DNA of 51,705 nt from Christensenella sp. UBA7584 (GCA_002477805.1 DLKQ01000024.1:665-52369), one strand, 5' to 3'. Counted from the first letter of the stretch, positions 34,454-43,046 are shown. Notes: a model not told the origin generated them from the letters alone. Program-made: numbers and translations.

Positions 34454-35191
34454 TTATTTCTCAAATCTACTACACAGTTTGTTGTAAATTTCGTGAGTTC
34501 CTATATCAAAACACTCACCTTTAAATTTGTAACAATAAACAGGTTTGCGTTTACAAAGCCACGCCACAAAGTTGCCAGGTGCATCGTGAGAGTTTCCCTC
34601 ATCTAAGTACTTTTTAAACATTGGCACAGTGTCTTTTTTGTAAATATAACTTGCATAAATTCCAGTGTCGCTAATTACCTTTCCTGGTTTTTCAACCATT
34701 TCCACTACTCTGTCATTTTTATCAAGAACTGCAACGCCAAAATTTTTCGAAAGGTACTCTAGGTCATCAAATTTTGTTCCTAGCACAACATCACTGTTTT
34801 TCTCTTTTCCAAAATTGTAAAAATCTGAAAGTTCAAAACTAAAGTAATTGTCGCTTACAAGCACCATAATGTCGTCATCAATTTTTTCTTTTTCAATCGC
34901 AAATTGAATGTCCCCAATTGCTCCAAGTCTTGTTTCATTTGTAGAAGTTCCGTCATCTAAAACTTTTATGTTAAATCTGTAATCAGATTTTTCAGCCCAA
35001 TCTTCAAAGGTTTTTGCAAATTTGTGGTTTGAAACCAAATAAACATCGTTGACACTTTCTACTTTTTCAAGTTTTTTCATTAAAAAATCTAAAATTGTTT
35101 CGTCTCCGAGTTTTAAAAGTGCTTTTGGTGTGTTTTCAGTTAGTGGATATAGTCTAGTAGCATATCCCGCAACAAGAATTATTGCTTTCAT
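34454..35191 (-). CDS. sugar-1-phosphate/choline-phosphate-type nucleotidyltransferase
   Basis: The 245-residue enzyme has the nucleotidyltransferase fold of the RmlA/GlmU-N type: start AIILVAGYATRLYPLT (the G-x-G-T-R-L motif as GYATRL), the lysine in ENTPKALL, the metal aspartate in VLVSDNYF, and EMVEKPGKV. It makes an NDP-activated sugar or alcohol for envelope polymers. The exact sugar and nucleotide cannot be told. The GYATRLYPLT form is common in Bacillota enzymes. The start follows TAGGAG. A glycosyltransferase gene lies upstream on the same strand but is separated by a terminator. Confidence 0.82.
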   Translation of the reverse strand: MKAIILVAGYATRLYPLTENTPKALLKLGDETILDFLMKKLEKVESVNDVYLVSNHKFAKTFEDWAEKSDYRFNIKVLDDGTSTNETRLGAIGDIQFAIEKEKIDDDIMVLVSDNYFSFELSDFYNFGKEKNSDVVLGTKFDDLEYLSKNFGVAVLDKNDRVVEMVEKPGKVISDTGIYASYIYKKDTVPMFKKYLDEGNSHDAPGNFVAWLCKRKPVYCYKFKGECFDIGTHEIYNKLCSRFEK

Positions 35192-35357
35192 TTTTTTCTC
35201 CTAATTTGTGTTTTTATCCATTTTATCACAAATTACAGCTATTTGCAACAAAAATATATAGATTTTACAGTTTTAAAAATAGATTTTTCAAACTAGCAAA
35301 TTTAGCAAAAAAGTTCAATATCAACAAAATATATTTCAAACAAAGAATTTTTTAAAA

Positions 35358-35374
35358 CAAGGAATATAGCCTTG
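35358..35374 (-). terminator. small hairpin after the glycosyltransferase gene
   Basis: CAAGG and CCTTG form a 5-bp stem with a 7-nt loop, followed on the minus strand by TTTTAAAAAATT. It is short but rightly placed. Confidence 0.45.
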
Positions 35375-35453
35375 ATATTTTTTTCATCAATATATTTTAA
35401 AGATTTTTTGGTTTTATTTATTTTGTCATTATAAAAATCTTCCATTTTGCTTT

Positions 35454-36257
35454 TTATTTCTTCGGCCAATCTGACTGTAACATTCGTTTTTCATAATCAT
35501 CTAAAATATCATCATAAGCGTGAGTACGTTGTTTCACGAGGTCTGTTTCCCAAGGTTTTACTCTATGAAACCAATTTCCCTTTTTGCGTACATTACAAAA
35601 ATGATGTACAACAATGCTTTTATAGTATTTATCTTTTGCGTTGAAAATTAATGGAAGCATCAAGCGTTTTGTGCAGGCTTTGTTTAATGCGGTTTGGTCA
35701 GTATAAATAAGATGTTTGTAAGTCACAATGTCGCGCGCTTTTTGATAAATTCCTGTAGTTTTACAAAGTTTTTGATTTACAAGCATAACCCCAGAATTAA
35801 AGTAATGTGGGTTAATTCTGTAAGCGTCTTTCACAACACCAAGTTCGTAACCGTCAATATTAAAATTATATAAAATTGAAATGTCTTGATTAACAATTGT
35901 GTCTGTGTCTAGATAAACAAACTTGTCAGGCATTTCGACTTCATCAGCCAAAAGCCTGAGCATTGCAAAAGGTGTGAAACCGCTATTTATGTTCACACTA
36001 TTAATCAGTTGTTTGTTAAACTCTTTTGTCAAATCAAGCAAAACTACTTTGCTTTCGGGGTTAGCACTTTTTAAAATTTTTTCAATATAATCAGCCTGCT
36101 CTTTACTAACTGGAGTATATTTTCGATTTAAGTTAGTGAGGTCCATTGTAAAAAATGTTAGCGTAATCGGGTCTTTTGTGTATTTTACAAGCGAAAGCGA
36201 AGTAATAACCCACCCCTTAAAAACAAAATTGTTTCCGCACATTAAAATGTTTATCAT
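35454..36257 (-). CDS. glycosyltransferase family 8 protein
   Basis: The 267 residues begin MINILMCGNN, the nucleotide-binding strand of GT8 enzymes. They carry the metal-binding DxD as YLDTDTIV (118-120), the FNSGVMLVN segment (153-161) typical of the family, and a late HHF motif. GT8 enzymes move glucose or galactose onto LPS, teichoic acid or protein acceptors; in this organism a surface glycan is the likely acceptor. The start at 36257 follows AAGGGAG; an in-frame start farther upstream has no ribosome-binding site. Confidence 0.88.
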   Translation of the reverse strand: MINILMCGNNFVFKGWVITSLSLVKYTKDPITLTFFTMDLTNLNRKYTPVSKEQADYIEKILKSANPESKVVLLDLTKEFNKQLINSVNINSGFTPFAMLRLLADEVEMPDKFVYLDTDTIVNQDISILYNFNIDGYELGVVKDAYRINPHYFNSGVMLVNQKLCKTTGIYQKARDIVTYKHLIYTDQTALNKACTKRLMLPLIFNAKDKYYKSIVVHHFCNVRKKGNWFHRVKPWETDLVKQRTHAYDDILDDYEKRMLQSDWPKK

Positions 36258-36435
36258 AATTTTTTCTCCCTTAATTTCCATTACAAGTAAAACCCTTTCA
36301 CCACCTGCAATTAAAAACATTTTAGCATATTAAAAACAAAGTTGTCAATGAATTAACTTATAATATAGTAAAAGTAAAATTGTAAATTATTAAATGCGTT
36401 TCTTAATTATATTTCATTTTTTGTTGTAAAAACTT

Positions 36436-36590
36436 TTAAATCTTCAATCGACCCAAACGCACCCAAGTACTATTATAAGCCACACTGGAATTATCATTAC
36501 TACCCACACCACTTAAAGTTTTATTGATTTCAAGTCTTTAAAACTTTTTTTGTAAAATTGTGTCATCAACAAACATAGTCACTCTAATTG
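36436..36590 (-). pseudogene. possible protein fragment interrupted by a stop
   Basis: In one minus-strand frame FSAIRVTMFVDDTILQKKF is followed by TAA (36538-36540). The same frame then continues RLEINKTLSGVGSNDNSSV and AYNSTWVRLGRLKI to a stop at 36436. The pattern resembles a beta-rich surface or lectin-like tail, but it is short. The surrounding gap (36258-36592) holds nothing else I can recognise. Confidence 0.25.
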
Positions 36591-36592
36591 CA

Positions 36593-37069
36593 CTAAAAAT
36601 CTTCTAGCCCAAGATAATTACGCAAGGTAAAAAGATTTTCTTCACTCAAAACTTGTTTGTCCACTGGATAAACTACATTTTTATTTGGATATAGTAAAAT
36701 AAAATCTTTTGTTTCTTTTGCTTTAAACATTTCGCGATAGAAAAAAGTAATTTGAGCAATTTGCTCGCCATACCTTTTCGTAACAACAGTAAAGGCGTCT
36801 TCTTCAAAATAGTAAGTGTTTATATCAACAATTTTTTTTGTTTTTTTGTAATCTTGATTTTTAATCAAAAGTGCGTACGAGCCCAAAACTAGCGGAATAG
36901 TAAAAACAAGCATACTCTGAATCCAAGCCAAACTCATAATCACACTTAGCGAAGAAAAAACAAAAACTCCACAAGCTCCCAAAATGGCAAGAAATGCAAA
37001 AAGACCATAATTTGAACTATTAATTTTTTTTCGAACCAAATTATCAACAATGCACGAACCTTTTATCAT
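36593..37069 (-). CDS. YcxB-like membrane protein
   Basis: The 158 residues have two membrane helices (about 22-42 and 45-68). A cytoplasmic C-terminal domain follows with the YcxB pattern: YYFEEDAFTVVTKRYGEQI, a YREMFKAKETKDFILLY strand-helix, and a final LRNYLGL helix. YcxB-like proteins have no known function. The ATG follows AAAAGGAGG. It lies 117 nt downstream of the candidate small RNA, whose terminator stands between them. Confidence 0.75.
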   Translation of the reverse strand: MIKGSCIVDNLVRKKINSSNYGLFAFLAILGACGVFVFSSLSVIMSLAWIQSMLVFTIPLVLGSYALLIKNQDYKKTKKIVDINTYYFEEDAFTVVTKRYGEQIAQITFFYREMFKAKETKDFILLYPNKNVVYPVDKQVLSEENLFTLRNYLGLEDF

Positions 37070-37185
37070 ATTTTCCTCCTTTTAAATTTTTTCAAACAAT
37101 TCTGATAAAAATTGTTTGTGCGCAATATTTAGAATTTATTACATAGATAATTTTTTATTTCGTAAAATTATAAAAAATTTACACC

Positions 37186-37297
37186 AAAAAAATGAAAGAC
37201 AGCACTAAGCCATCTTTCATCTGTGTCAAAAATGATAACCAAAGGAGGTTTTGTTATTTTTGACGAATGCTGTTTATTACAAATCCTTTAGATTTGC
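37186..37297 (-). ncRNA. candidate small RNA with anti-Shine-Dalgarno-like loop
   Basis: On the minus strand, about seven bases after a sigma-A promoter, a transcript of about 112 nt would fold into three hairpins. The first is CAAATC/GATTTG (37280-37285 with 37291-37296). The second is a 12-bp stem, GTCAAAAA+TAAC with GTTA+TTTTTGAC on the plus strand (37225-37239 with 37253-37264), whose RNA loop reads AAAACCUCCUUUG. The third is the terminator ATGAAAGA/TCTTTCAT (37192-37199 with 37213-37220), followed by T7. The CCUCCUUU loop equals the 3' end of 16S rRNA and could pair with Shine-Dalgarno sites, as C-rich loops do in some Bacillota small RNAs. It could instead be a leader/attenuator for the gene at 37069. 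It matches no Rfam family I know. Confidence 0.6.
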
Positions 37298-37303
37298 AAA
37301 TTT

Positions 37304-37332
37304 ATTATAGCACATAATTTTCAATTTGTCCT
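37304..37332 (-). promoter_or_regulatory. sigma-A promoter of the candidate small RNA
   Basis: AGGACA (37327-37332) and a perfect TATAAT (37304-37309) on the minus strand are separated by 17 bp. No open reading frame with a start signal lies downstream before the terminator. Confidence 0.65.
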
Positions 37333-37569
37333 ATTTTTTAACAAATTTTTCAAATTTCTTTCATTTTTTTAAATTTAGACTCAAAAAAGTATTTTTTTGA
37401 TAAAAAATGTCGATTTATGTCCAAATTTCACTCAATTTTGCTTCAAAAAAGCAAATTTTTTACATTAGTATTATTGACAAAATATCAAATTTGCTCAATT
37501 GGCAGTGTTAGTGTTCCAATTTATTACACGCATTTTTAAACGCTGTATTTGTTCAATGTGTGAACTTTT

Positions 37570-39177
37570 TTACATTGGCATTTCGGTTGGTGCTTGAGTT
37601 TTTTCTTCCTCACTTGCTACAATACTTTCAGTAGTAAGGAGTGTTGAAGAAGCACTTGCTGAGTTCTGAAGAGCACTTCTGGTAACTTTTGTTGGGTCAA
37701 TAATTCCAGCTTCAATCATATCAACATATTTTCCAGTTAGTGCATCATAACCGAAAGAAACATTATCGCTTGCCAAAATTTTATCTACAACAACACCACC
37801 GTCAACACCTGCATTTTTCGCAATTTGTCTAATTGGTGCTTCAAGCGCTGAAAGAATAATTTTTGCACCGATTTTTTCATCACCCTCAAGTTTTTCACAG
37901 AATTTTTTAAGTGCTGGAGAACATCTTAAAAGTGCAACGCCACCACCTGCAACAATACCTTCTTCCACACCTGCTTTAGTTGCGGCTAGTGCATCTTCAA
38001 TGCGGAGCTTTTTCTCTTTCATTTCAACTTCGGTTGCACTTCCAACTTTAATAACTGCAACACCACCAGCAAGTTTTGCAAGACGCTCCGATAATTTTTC
38101 GCGGTCATAATCTGAAGTGCAGTCTGCGATTTGGTTTCTGATTTGCTCAACGCGTTCTTTAATCGCATCTTTGTTTCCAGCACCTTGAACAATAGTTGTA
38201 GTGTCTTTTGTAACTACAACTTGATGAGCTTTTCCAAGGTCTTCAAGGGTAGTAGAGTTAAAGTTTCGACCAAGCTCCTCACTAATTACATTTCCGCCAG
38301 TTAAAATAGCAATGTCCTCAAGGCTTGCCTTTCTGCGATCACCATAACCTGGTGCTTTTACAGCCACACAGTTAAATGTTCCTCTAAGTTTGTTGATAAC
38401 AAGAGTTGCTAGTGCTTCACCTTCTACTTCATCTGCGATTATTAAAAGTTTTTGTCCTGTCTTGACAACTTGCTCAAGTAGTGGCAAGATTTCTTGTATG
38501 TTAGAAATTTTCTTGTCTGTAATCAAAATTAGTGCATCATCAAGTACTGCTTCCATTTTATCATTTGTTGCCATATAACTTGAAGCGTAACCACGGTCAA
38601 ATTTCATTCCTTGAACGACTTCAAGTTCGGTATTCATTGTTTTACTTTCTTCTACAGTAATAACTCCGTCTTTACCAATTTTTTGCATAGCTTTGCTGAT
38701 AAGTTTTCCGACTTCTTCATCGCCAGCAGAAATACTTGCAATTTGTTCAATCGCCTTTTCGTTATCTATTGGTTTTGACTGCTTTTTGAGTTCTTCGGTC
38801 ACAAAATCAACTGCTTTTTTTATTCCTTTTTTGAGAATAATTGGGTTTGCACCAGCAACAGAATTTCGCATACCTTCTTTAATAATTGCCTGAGCTAAAA
38901 CAGAAGCTGTGGTTGTTCCATCGCCCGCAACATCATTTGTTTTGATAGAAACTTCTTTTATAATTTGCGCACCCATATTTTCAAAAGGGTCTTTTAAGTC
39001 AATTTCTTTTGCAATGGTAACACCGTCATTTGTAATAAGTGGAGAGCCATATTTCCTCTCAAGAACAACATTGCGTCCTTTTGGCCCAAGAGTAACCTTT
39101 ACAGTATCAGCAAGTGCATCAACACCTCTTTCAAGTGCACGCCTTGCTTCTTCACCACTTTTAATTATTTTTGCCAT
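37570..39177 (-). CDS. groEL: chaperonin GroEL (60 kDa)
   Basis: GroEL forms the two-ring folding chamber. The 535 residues are collinear with the family: LGPKGRNVVLE near the start, the ATP/catalytic segment DVAGDGTTTASVLAQ, and the apical domain with KAPGYGDRRKASLEDIAILTG. The C terminus ends PTEMPM, lacking the usual Gly-Gly-Met repeats that line the chamber floor. The ATG follows AAAGGAG, 13 nt after groES. The terminator may be the small-RNA hairpin about 350 nt downstream. Confidence 0.97.
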   Translation of the reverse strand: MAKIIKSGEEARRALERGVDALADTVKVTLGPKGRNVVLERKYGSPLITNDGVTIAKEIDLKDPFENMGAQIIKEVSIKTNDVAGDGTTTASVLAQAIIKEGMRNSVAGANPIILKKGIKKAVDFVTEELKKQSKPIDNEKAIEQIASISAGDEEVGKLISKAMQKIGKDGVITVEESKTMNTELEVVQGMKFDRGYASSYMATNDKMEAVLDDALILITDKKISNIQEILPLLEQVVKTGQKLLIIADEVEGEALATLVINKLRGTFNCVAVKAPGYGDRRKASLEDIAILTGGNVISEELGRNFNSTTLEDLGKAHQVVVTKDTTTIVQGAGNKDAIKERVEQIRNQIADCTSDYDREKLSERLAKLAGGVAVIKVGSATEVEMKEKKLRIEDALAATKAGVEEGIVAGGGVALLRCSPALKKFCEKLEGDEKIGAKIILSALEAPIRQIAKNAGVDGGVVVDKILASDNVSFGYDALTGKYVDMIEAGIIDPTKVTRSALQNSASASSTLLTTESIVASEEEKTQAPTEMPM

Positions 39178-39190
39178 AAAACTATCTCCT

Positions 39191-39475
39191 TTATTCTTTT
39201 ACTATTGCCAAGATGTCACTTTGTCTTAGCACAACAAATTCTTCGCCATCAATTTTAAATTCACTTCCGGCATATTTTGGATAGAGAATTTTGTCTCCAA
39301 CCTTTACTTGCATAACAATTTCCTTGCCATCAATAACGCCACCAGGCCCAACCGCAACAACATTTGCAATTTGTGGTTTTTCTTGACTTCCTGCAAGTAC
39401 TAAACCACTTTTTGTCACAGTTTCGGCTTCTTGCCTTTTAATGACAACTCTGTCAAACAATGGTTCTAATTTCAT
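39191..39475 (-). CDS. groES: co-chaperonin GroES (10 kDa)
   Basis: The 94-residue lid of the GroEL chamber has the usual LEPLFDRVVIKR start. The mobile loop follows (TVTKSGLVLAGS), then the VGDKILYPKYAGSE dome strands. The ATG follows GAGGTG. The operon is groES-groEL. No CIRCE element (TTAGCACTC-N9-GAGTGCTAA) precedes it, so HrcA control of the standard kind is not supported here. Confidence 0.96.
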   Translation of the reverse strand: MKLEPLFDRVVIKRQEAETVTKSGLVLAGSQEKPQIANVVAVGPGGVIDGKEIVMQVKVGDKILYPKYAGSEFKIDGEEFVVLRQSDILAIVKE

Positions 39476-39494
39476 ATTTACACCTCTTTTTTTT

Positions 39495-39510
39495 GTGGGC
39501 TTTTGCCCAC
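39495..39510. promoter_or_regulatory. GC-rich hairpin at the 5' end of the groESL transcript
   Basis: GTGGGC and GCCCAC (4-nt loop) form a perfect hairpin a few bases after the predicted transcription start and about 20 nt before the groES start codon. No T-run follows on the minus strand. It may stabilise the mRNA or act as an operator. Confidence 0.55.
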
Positions 39511-39519
39511 TCGCCTAAT

Positions 39520-39547
39520 ATTTTATCACACTTTTTTCAAAAAGCAA
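39520..39547 (-). promoter_or_regulatory. groESL promoter
   Basis: On the minus strand TTGCTT (39542-39547), a 16-bp spacer and TAAAAT (39520-39525) fit a sigma-A promoter. The start site would lie near 39513. Confidence 0.55.
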
Positions 39548-39602
39548 CCGAGCAGTGCCATATTTTTTGCAATTTTAAAAAATTTCTTGCATAAATTATG
39601 TT

Positions 39603-40352
39603 ATGAAACCATTTAAAAAAGCGAAACAACCTAGACAAAAAAAGGCTGGAATAATCTTTGTAATTTTCATATTTTTTGCCCTTTCTATGGTGTTTAGTTT
39701 TGTTCTTGCTCCCCTTTTTGGACTTAGCTTTTTGGGAACAACAGAGACTAGCACAAGCGGAAAAGTTTTTTCAACCTACTACGCAATTATGCTAGACTGT
39801 ACAGAGCTTGACGAAAATAAACTTTCGGATACCTCGCAAAAAATAAAGCTTCGAGGCGGAGCTGGACTTATTTTTAAAGAAGAAAAAACATATGTGGTTA
39901 TTTCAGCTTACCCTAATAAAAAAGATGCAAAAAAAGTCTTGTCACAAATTACGACAGACCAGTTTATTCCCGAAATTGTAGAATTAAACATTTCCCCTAA
40001 AACAACACTAAAAAAAACTGAGAAAAAAGAATTTTTCGAATACACAAATTTTTTACTTGAAATAGTATCTAGCCTATACAGCACTTCAACAAGACTTGAA
40101 AGCGGAAGTCTCAGCACAATAAACGCAAATCTTGAAGTAAAAAATTTGCAACTGGACTGCGCTTACAAATTTCAAGAATTGTTTGTACAAAAAAATTCAA
40201 ATTTCGACAAACTTAGAGTTGTTTTTTCAAGTGTAACCAGCCTTTTGGAATACACCGCAAGCGAACAAGCACTTTCGGGTTCTAGTTTGCCATATGTCAG
40301 CACCATAAGGCACTGCTACACACGTACACTACTCCTGCTTAGAAATCTGTAA
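39603..40352 (+). CDS. membrane-anchored protein with SPOR-like domain
   Basis: The 249 residues have a basic N terminus (KPFKKAKQPRQKK), one membrane helix (about 15-42), and an outer domain. That domain contains LRGGAGLIFKEEKTYVVISAYPNKKDAKKVL in two adjoining blocks, a beta-alpha-beta pattern like SPOR domains that bind denuded peptidoglycan at septa. A helical C-terminal part follows. A cell-wall or sporulation role is an inference. The ATG has no Shine-Dalgarno and a TAAATT box ends five bases upstream, so the transcript may be leaderless. It is divergent from groES. Confidence 0.7.
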   Translation: MKPFKKAKQPRQKKAGIIFVIFIFFALSMVFSFVLAPLFGLSFLGTTETSTSGKVFSTYYAIMLDCTELDENKLSDTSQKIKLRGGAGLIFKEEKTYVVISAYPNKKDAKKVLSQITTDQFIPEIVELNISPKTTLKKTEKKEFFEYTNFLLEIVSSLYSTSTRLESGSLSTINANLEVKNLQLDCAYKFQELFVQKNSNFDKLRVVFSSVTSLLEYTASEQALSGSSLPYVSTIRHCYTRTLLLLRNL

Positions 40353-40600
40353 GTTGTCACTAAGTTTATCTTGCAATTTAAAAATAGAAAAAACAAAATT
40401 TTGCTTTTTCTATTTTAAATTATATTTGATATTAGATGCTAATTTCGTTTTACTCGCTTGATTCTTTATATAATAAAGCCAAATATATATTAATATAAAT
40501 TCAATAGATAGCAAACTATTAAATGAATAATTCATTACTACCAAGCCAGCAATAACTTGAATTTTTTAACATTTTAGCTTGTTTATTTCAAATTTTTTAA

Positions 40601-41404
40601 CTATGCAAAATTTCGTTTGCTTTGAGATTTTTTCCAGCGTTTGCCAACAATTTTTGCTTTACTTTTTAGGCTAAGTGGTCTGCTAACCACCTCCAAAAAT
40701 TTGTTCACGAATTTAGGGTGAACTAAAACTTTGCGTTTTTTTAGTGCTTTTAGTGCAATTTTTGCCACATTTTCAGGCGTACACATAGTGATTTTTCCGC
40801 CAAAACCTTGAGCTTTTATGGCTTGTTTCATTGCTTCGGTGGTTGGAATTCCGCTTGGGCAAATTGTGGTAAAAAACACATTTTTCCCCTTTAATTCGAC
40901 AGCAAGCGACACCATCAGATTTGTTAAAAGTGCTTTTGTTGCTGAATAAATTGCCATATGAGGCATTGGGTAATCGCCCGCCATACTTGAAACTGTGAGA
41001 ATTTCAAGCGGAACATTTTCATCTCTTTGTTTTATGGTCTTTTGCGTAAAATCAACTGTTCCAGCACAATTAACTTCAATTACATCTAAAATTTTCTCGT
41101 CACTGTTTTCAATAAAATCGCCTTCAGCAATAAAACCTGCGTTGTTAATCAGTTTGTTTATTTTTATATTTTCAGCGAGGAGGTAACCAAAAAATGCTTG
41201 CCTTTCAGCCCTAATAGCAAGATTGCAAGTTTTTTCTATGATTTTTATGTTTGGAAAATCCTTTTTGGTATCAGAAAAAACTTTTTCAAGACGCTCGGAA
41301 TTTGAGCCAGTTAAAACCAAGTTTTCTCCCCGTTTTGCACATTCCAAAACAAAAACTTTTCCAAGCCCACCGCTTGCACCAGTAATTAAAGTGTAGTAAT
41401 CCAT
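40601..41404 (-). CDS. short-chain dehydrogenase/reductase
   Basis: The 267-residue classical-type SDR has the NAD(P)-binding motif TGASGGLG (8-15), NNAG (87-90), and the catalytic Ser139/140, Tyr153 and Lys157 (YSATK). SDRs oxidise or reduce alcohols and ketones. The substrate is unknown; the VSSMAGDYPMP and CPSGIPTT segments resemble DltE/YqjQ-like enzymes. The C terminus is strongly basic (KSKAKIVGKRWKKSQSKR). The ATG follows GAGGG. It lies downstream of the glycerol dehydrogenase genes on the same strand, 47 nt after the DUF1667 gene, and may share their transcript. Confidence 0.85.
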   Translation of the reverse strand: MDYYTLITGASGGLGKVFVLECAKRGENLVLTGSNSERLEKVFSDTKKDFPNIKIIEKTCNLAIRAERQAFFGYLLAENIKINKLINNAGFIAEGDFIENSDEKILDVIEVNCAGTVDFTQKTIKQRDENVPLEILTVSSMAGDYPMPHMAIYSATKALLTNLMVSLAVELKGKNVFFTTICPSGIPTTEAMKQAIKAQGFGGKITMCTPENVAKIALKALKKRKVLVHPKFVNKFLEVVSRPLSLKSKAKIVGKRWKKSQSKRNFA

Positions 41405-41451
41405 TTTTCCCTCATCTTAGTTGTGTCTTTAACGAAATTTTTAGTAGAAAA

Positions 41452-41805
41452 TTATATTTCATCTTCTTTGTTTACGCCAGTCACAACAATATTAGAATTT
41501 GTGCCACAAACATTTTTTAGAATAATATCGCCAATTTTGTAACTGCGTTTTTCTTTCGCATCGCGGATAGCTTTCAAAACTTCGAAATATAATTTTTTAT
41601 CCACTGCGACCGAAGTTTTTACGCTAATTGTCCCGCCACGAATTTGTTTTATGGTAGTAATTGTTCGTTTTGGCTGAGTCATCTCCTGCTTGCCATATTC
41701 AGCGCCACGCGGACAAGAATTGCCCGTTACGCTAACAGTGCCATCTGCGTTTTTTGTGACCACCAAGTGACACCCTATTGGGCAACGAATACACGTAAGC
41801 TCCAT
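41452..41805 (-). CDS. DUF1667 protein, partner of glycerol-3-phosphate dehydrogenase
   Basis: A 117-residue protein with a Cys-rich N terminus (CIRCPIGC and NSCPRG) and a late VCGTNSN. This matches the DUF1667 family, which is found beside GlpA/GlpB-like flavoproteins in Bacillota and may be an iron-sulfur subunit. The start overlaps the upstream stop by one base (TAATG) after GGAGGTG. It belongs functionally to the two preceding genes. Confidence 0.87.
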   Translation of the reverse strand: MELTCIRCPIGCHLVVTKNADGTVSVTGNSCPRGAEYGKQEMTQPKRTITTIKQIRGGTISVKTSVAVDKKLYFEVLKAIRDAKEKRSYKIGDIILKNVCGTNSNIVVTGVNKEDEI

Positions 41806-43046
41806 TACAGCACCTCCATTTTGATAACTAGGTCATCTTTTATTTTGCTTTTGTCTAGTTTGAGTTGTTCCATTTCACCAGCACGAACAACGGGGTGGGG
41901 CGAAACCGAAATTCTCTCGCCTCCACTTTCGGCAACAATCATTACTTTGCGGTACTCTTTATCTACCCTAAAAGAAATAGAAACTTGCCCATCACCTTTG
42001 TAAACATATTTTGGAACAGTGTACTTAATGTGCTCATCGTGCTTTATCTCAATCGGATTTTGCGTTTCAAGTTTCCCATTTGCAAAAGTTGAAGCACACT
42101 CACCCGCGTGCAATCCCTCGTTTGTAACATTGTCAACGAGGTCGTTTACGTGCATAACATTTCCGCAAGCAAAAATTTCGGGAACACTTGTTTGATAGTA
42201 TTCGTTTACAACAAAACTATTTGTCGCTGGCATCATTTGAAGATTAAAGTGTTGCACAAGTTCTACTTCTGGCACAAGTCCGATTGAGAGTAAAACAGTA
42301 TCGCATTTGACAGTTTGTTTTTTTGAATAATCAAACGAAAAATCAGGATTAACAGGAGCTACAATAACACCTTCTACACGTTTTTTCCCAAGCACGGACA
42401 CGATACTGGTTGAAAGGTGAAGCGGAATATCAAAATCATTGAGACACTGCGAAACATTACGCGCAAGTCCGCCACATTTCGGCATAATTTCGTACACGCC
42501 GACAACTTTTGCGCCCTCACAAGTGAGCCTCCTTGCCATAATAAGTCCCACATCACCAGAACCTAGTATGACCACTTCTTTTCCAACAAGTTTTCCGTAA
42601 TAATTGAGCATTTTCTGCGCTTCACCCGCTGAGAAAATTCCAGCTGGTCTTGTTCCACAAAGCTGAATTGCACCTGCTGGCTTTTCACGACAGCCCATAC
42701 AGAGAATTACTGATTTTGCACAAATAGTTTGAAACCCTTTTTGATTTTCGGTAGTTACTAAAAGTTGTTTTTCAGCAACCTTTTGAATATCGCAAACAAC
42801 GCTACCTAAAAACACTTTCACTTTTGTTTCAGCAAGTTTTTGAGCCCACCTATATGCGTATTCAGGGCCAGTAAGCTCTTCTTTAAAATAATGCAAACCA
42901 AACCCATTGTGGATACATTGATTTAAAATTCCACCGAGTCTGTTTTCTCTTTCAATCAAAGCAACTTTTGCACCATTTTTTGAAGCCGAAAAAGCAGCAG
43001 AAAGCCCAGCAGGCCCTCCACCAACGACCAAAACATCAACATTCAT
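41805..43046 (-). CDS. FAD/NAD(P)-dependent oxidoreductase of the glycerol operon
   Basis: The 413 residues have a thioredoxin-reductase-like fold: an FAD motif GGGPAGLSAAF near residue 10 and a second nucleotide motif ILGSGDVGLIMARR in the middle. The segment CMGCREKPAGAIQLCGTRPAG and a CGNVMHVNDLVDNV flavin block are also typical. This family accompanies anaerobic-type glycerol-3-phosphate dehydrogenases and passes electrons onward. The ATG at 43046 is preceded by GAGGTGG. It overlaps the upstream gene by 11 nt and touches the DUF1667 gene by one base. Confidence 0.88.
   Translation of the reverse strand: MNVDVLVVGGGPAGLSAAFSASKNGAKVALIERENRLGGILNQCIHNGFGLHYFKEELTGPEYAYRWAQKLAETKVKVFLGSVVCDIQKVAEKQLLVTTENQKGFQTICAKSVILCMGCREKPAGAIQLCGTRPAGIFSAGEAQKMLNYYGKLVGKEVVILGSGDVGLIMARRLTCEGAKVVGVYEIMPKCGGLARNVSQCLNDFDIPLHLSTSIVSVLGKKRVEGVIVAPVNPDFSFDYSKKQTVKCDTVLLSIGLVPEVELVQHFNLQMMPATNSFVVNEYYQTSVPEIFACGNVMHVNDLVDNVTNEGLHAGECASTFANGKLETQNPIEIKHDEHIKYTVPKYVYKGDGQVSISFRVDKEYRKVMIVAESGGERISVSPHPVVRAGEMEQLKLDKSKIKDDLVIKMEVL

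Noticed and set aside
37186..37300. Known riboswitch class upstream of the YcxB-like gene
   Set aside because: None of the riboswitch cores I know (T-box, SAM, TPP, FMN and others) is recognisable; listed as a small RNA or attenuator candidate.
37570..39177. Truncation of GroEL because of the missing GGM tail
   Set aside because: The rest is full length and in frame; the GGM tail varies and is dispensable in several bacteria.
39476..39600. CIRCE operator upstream of groES
   Set aside because: No TTAGCACTC-N9-GAGTGCTAA is present; only unrelated GCACTGCTC-like bases and a GTGGGC/GCCCAC hairpin.
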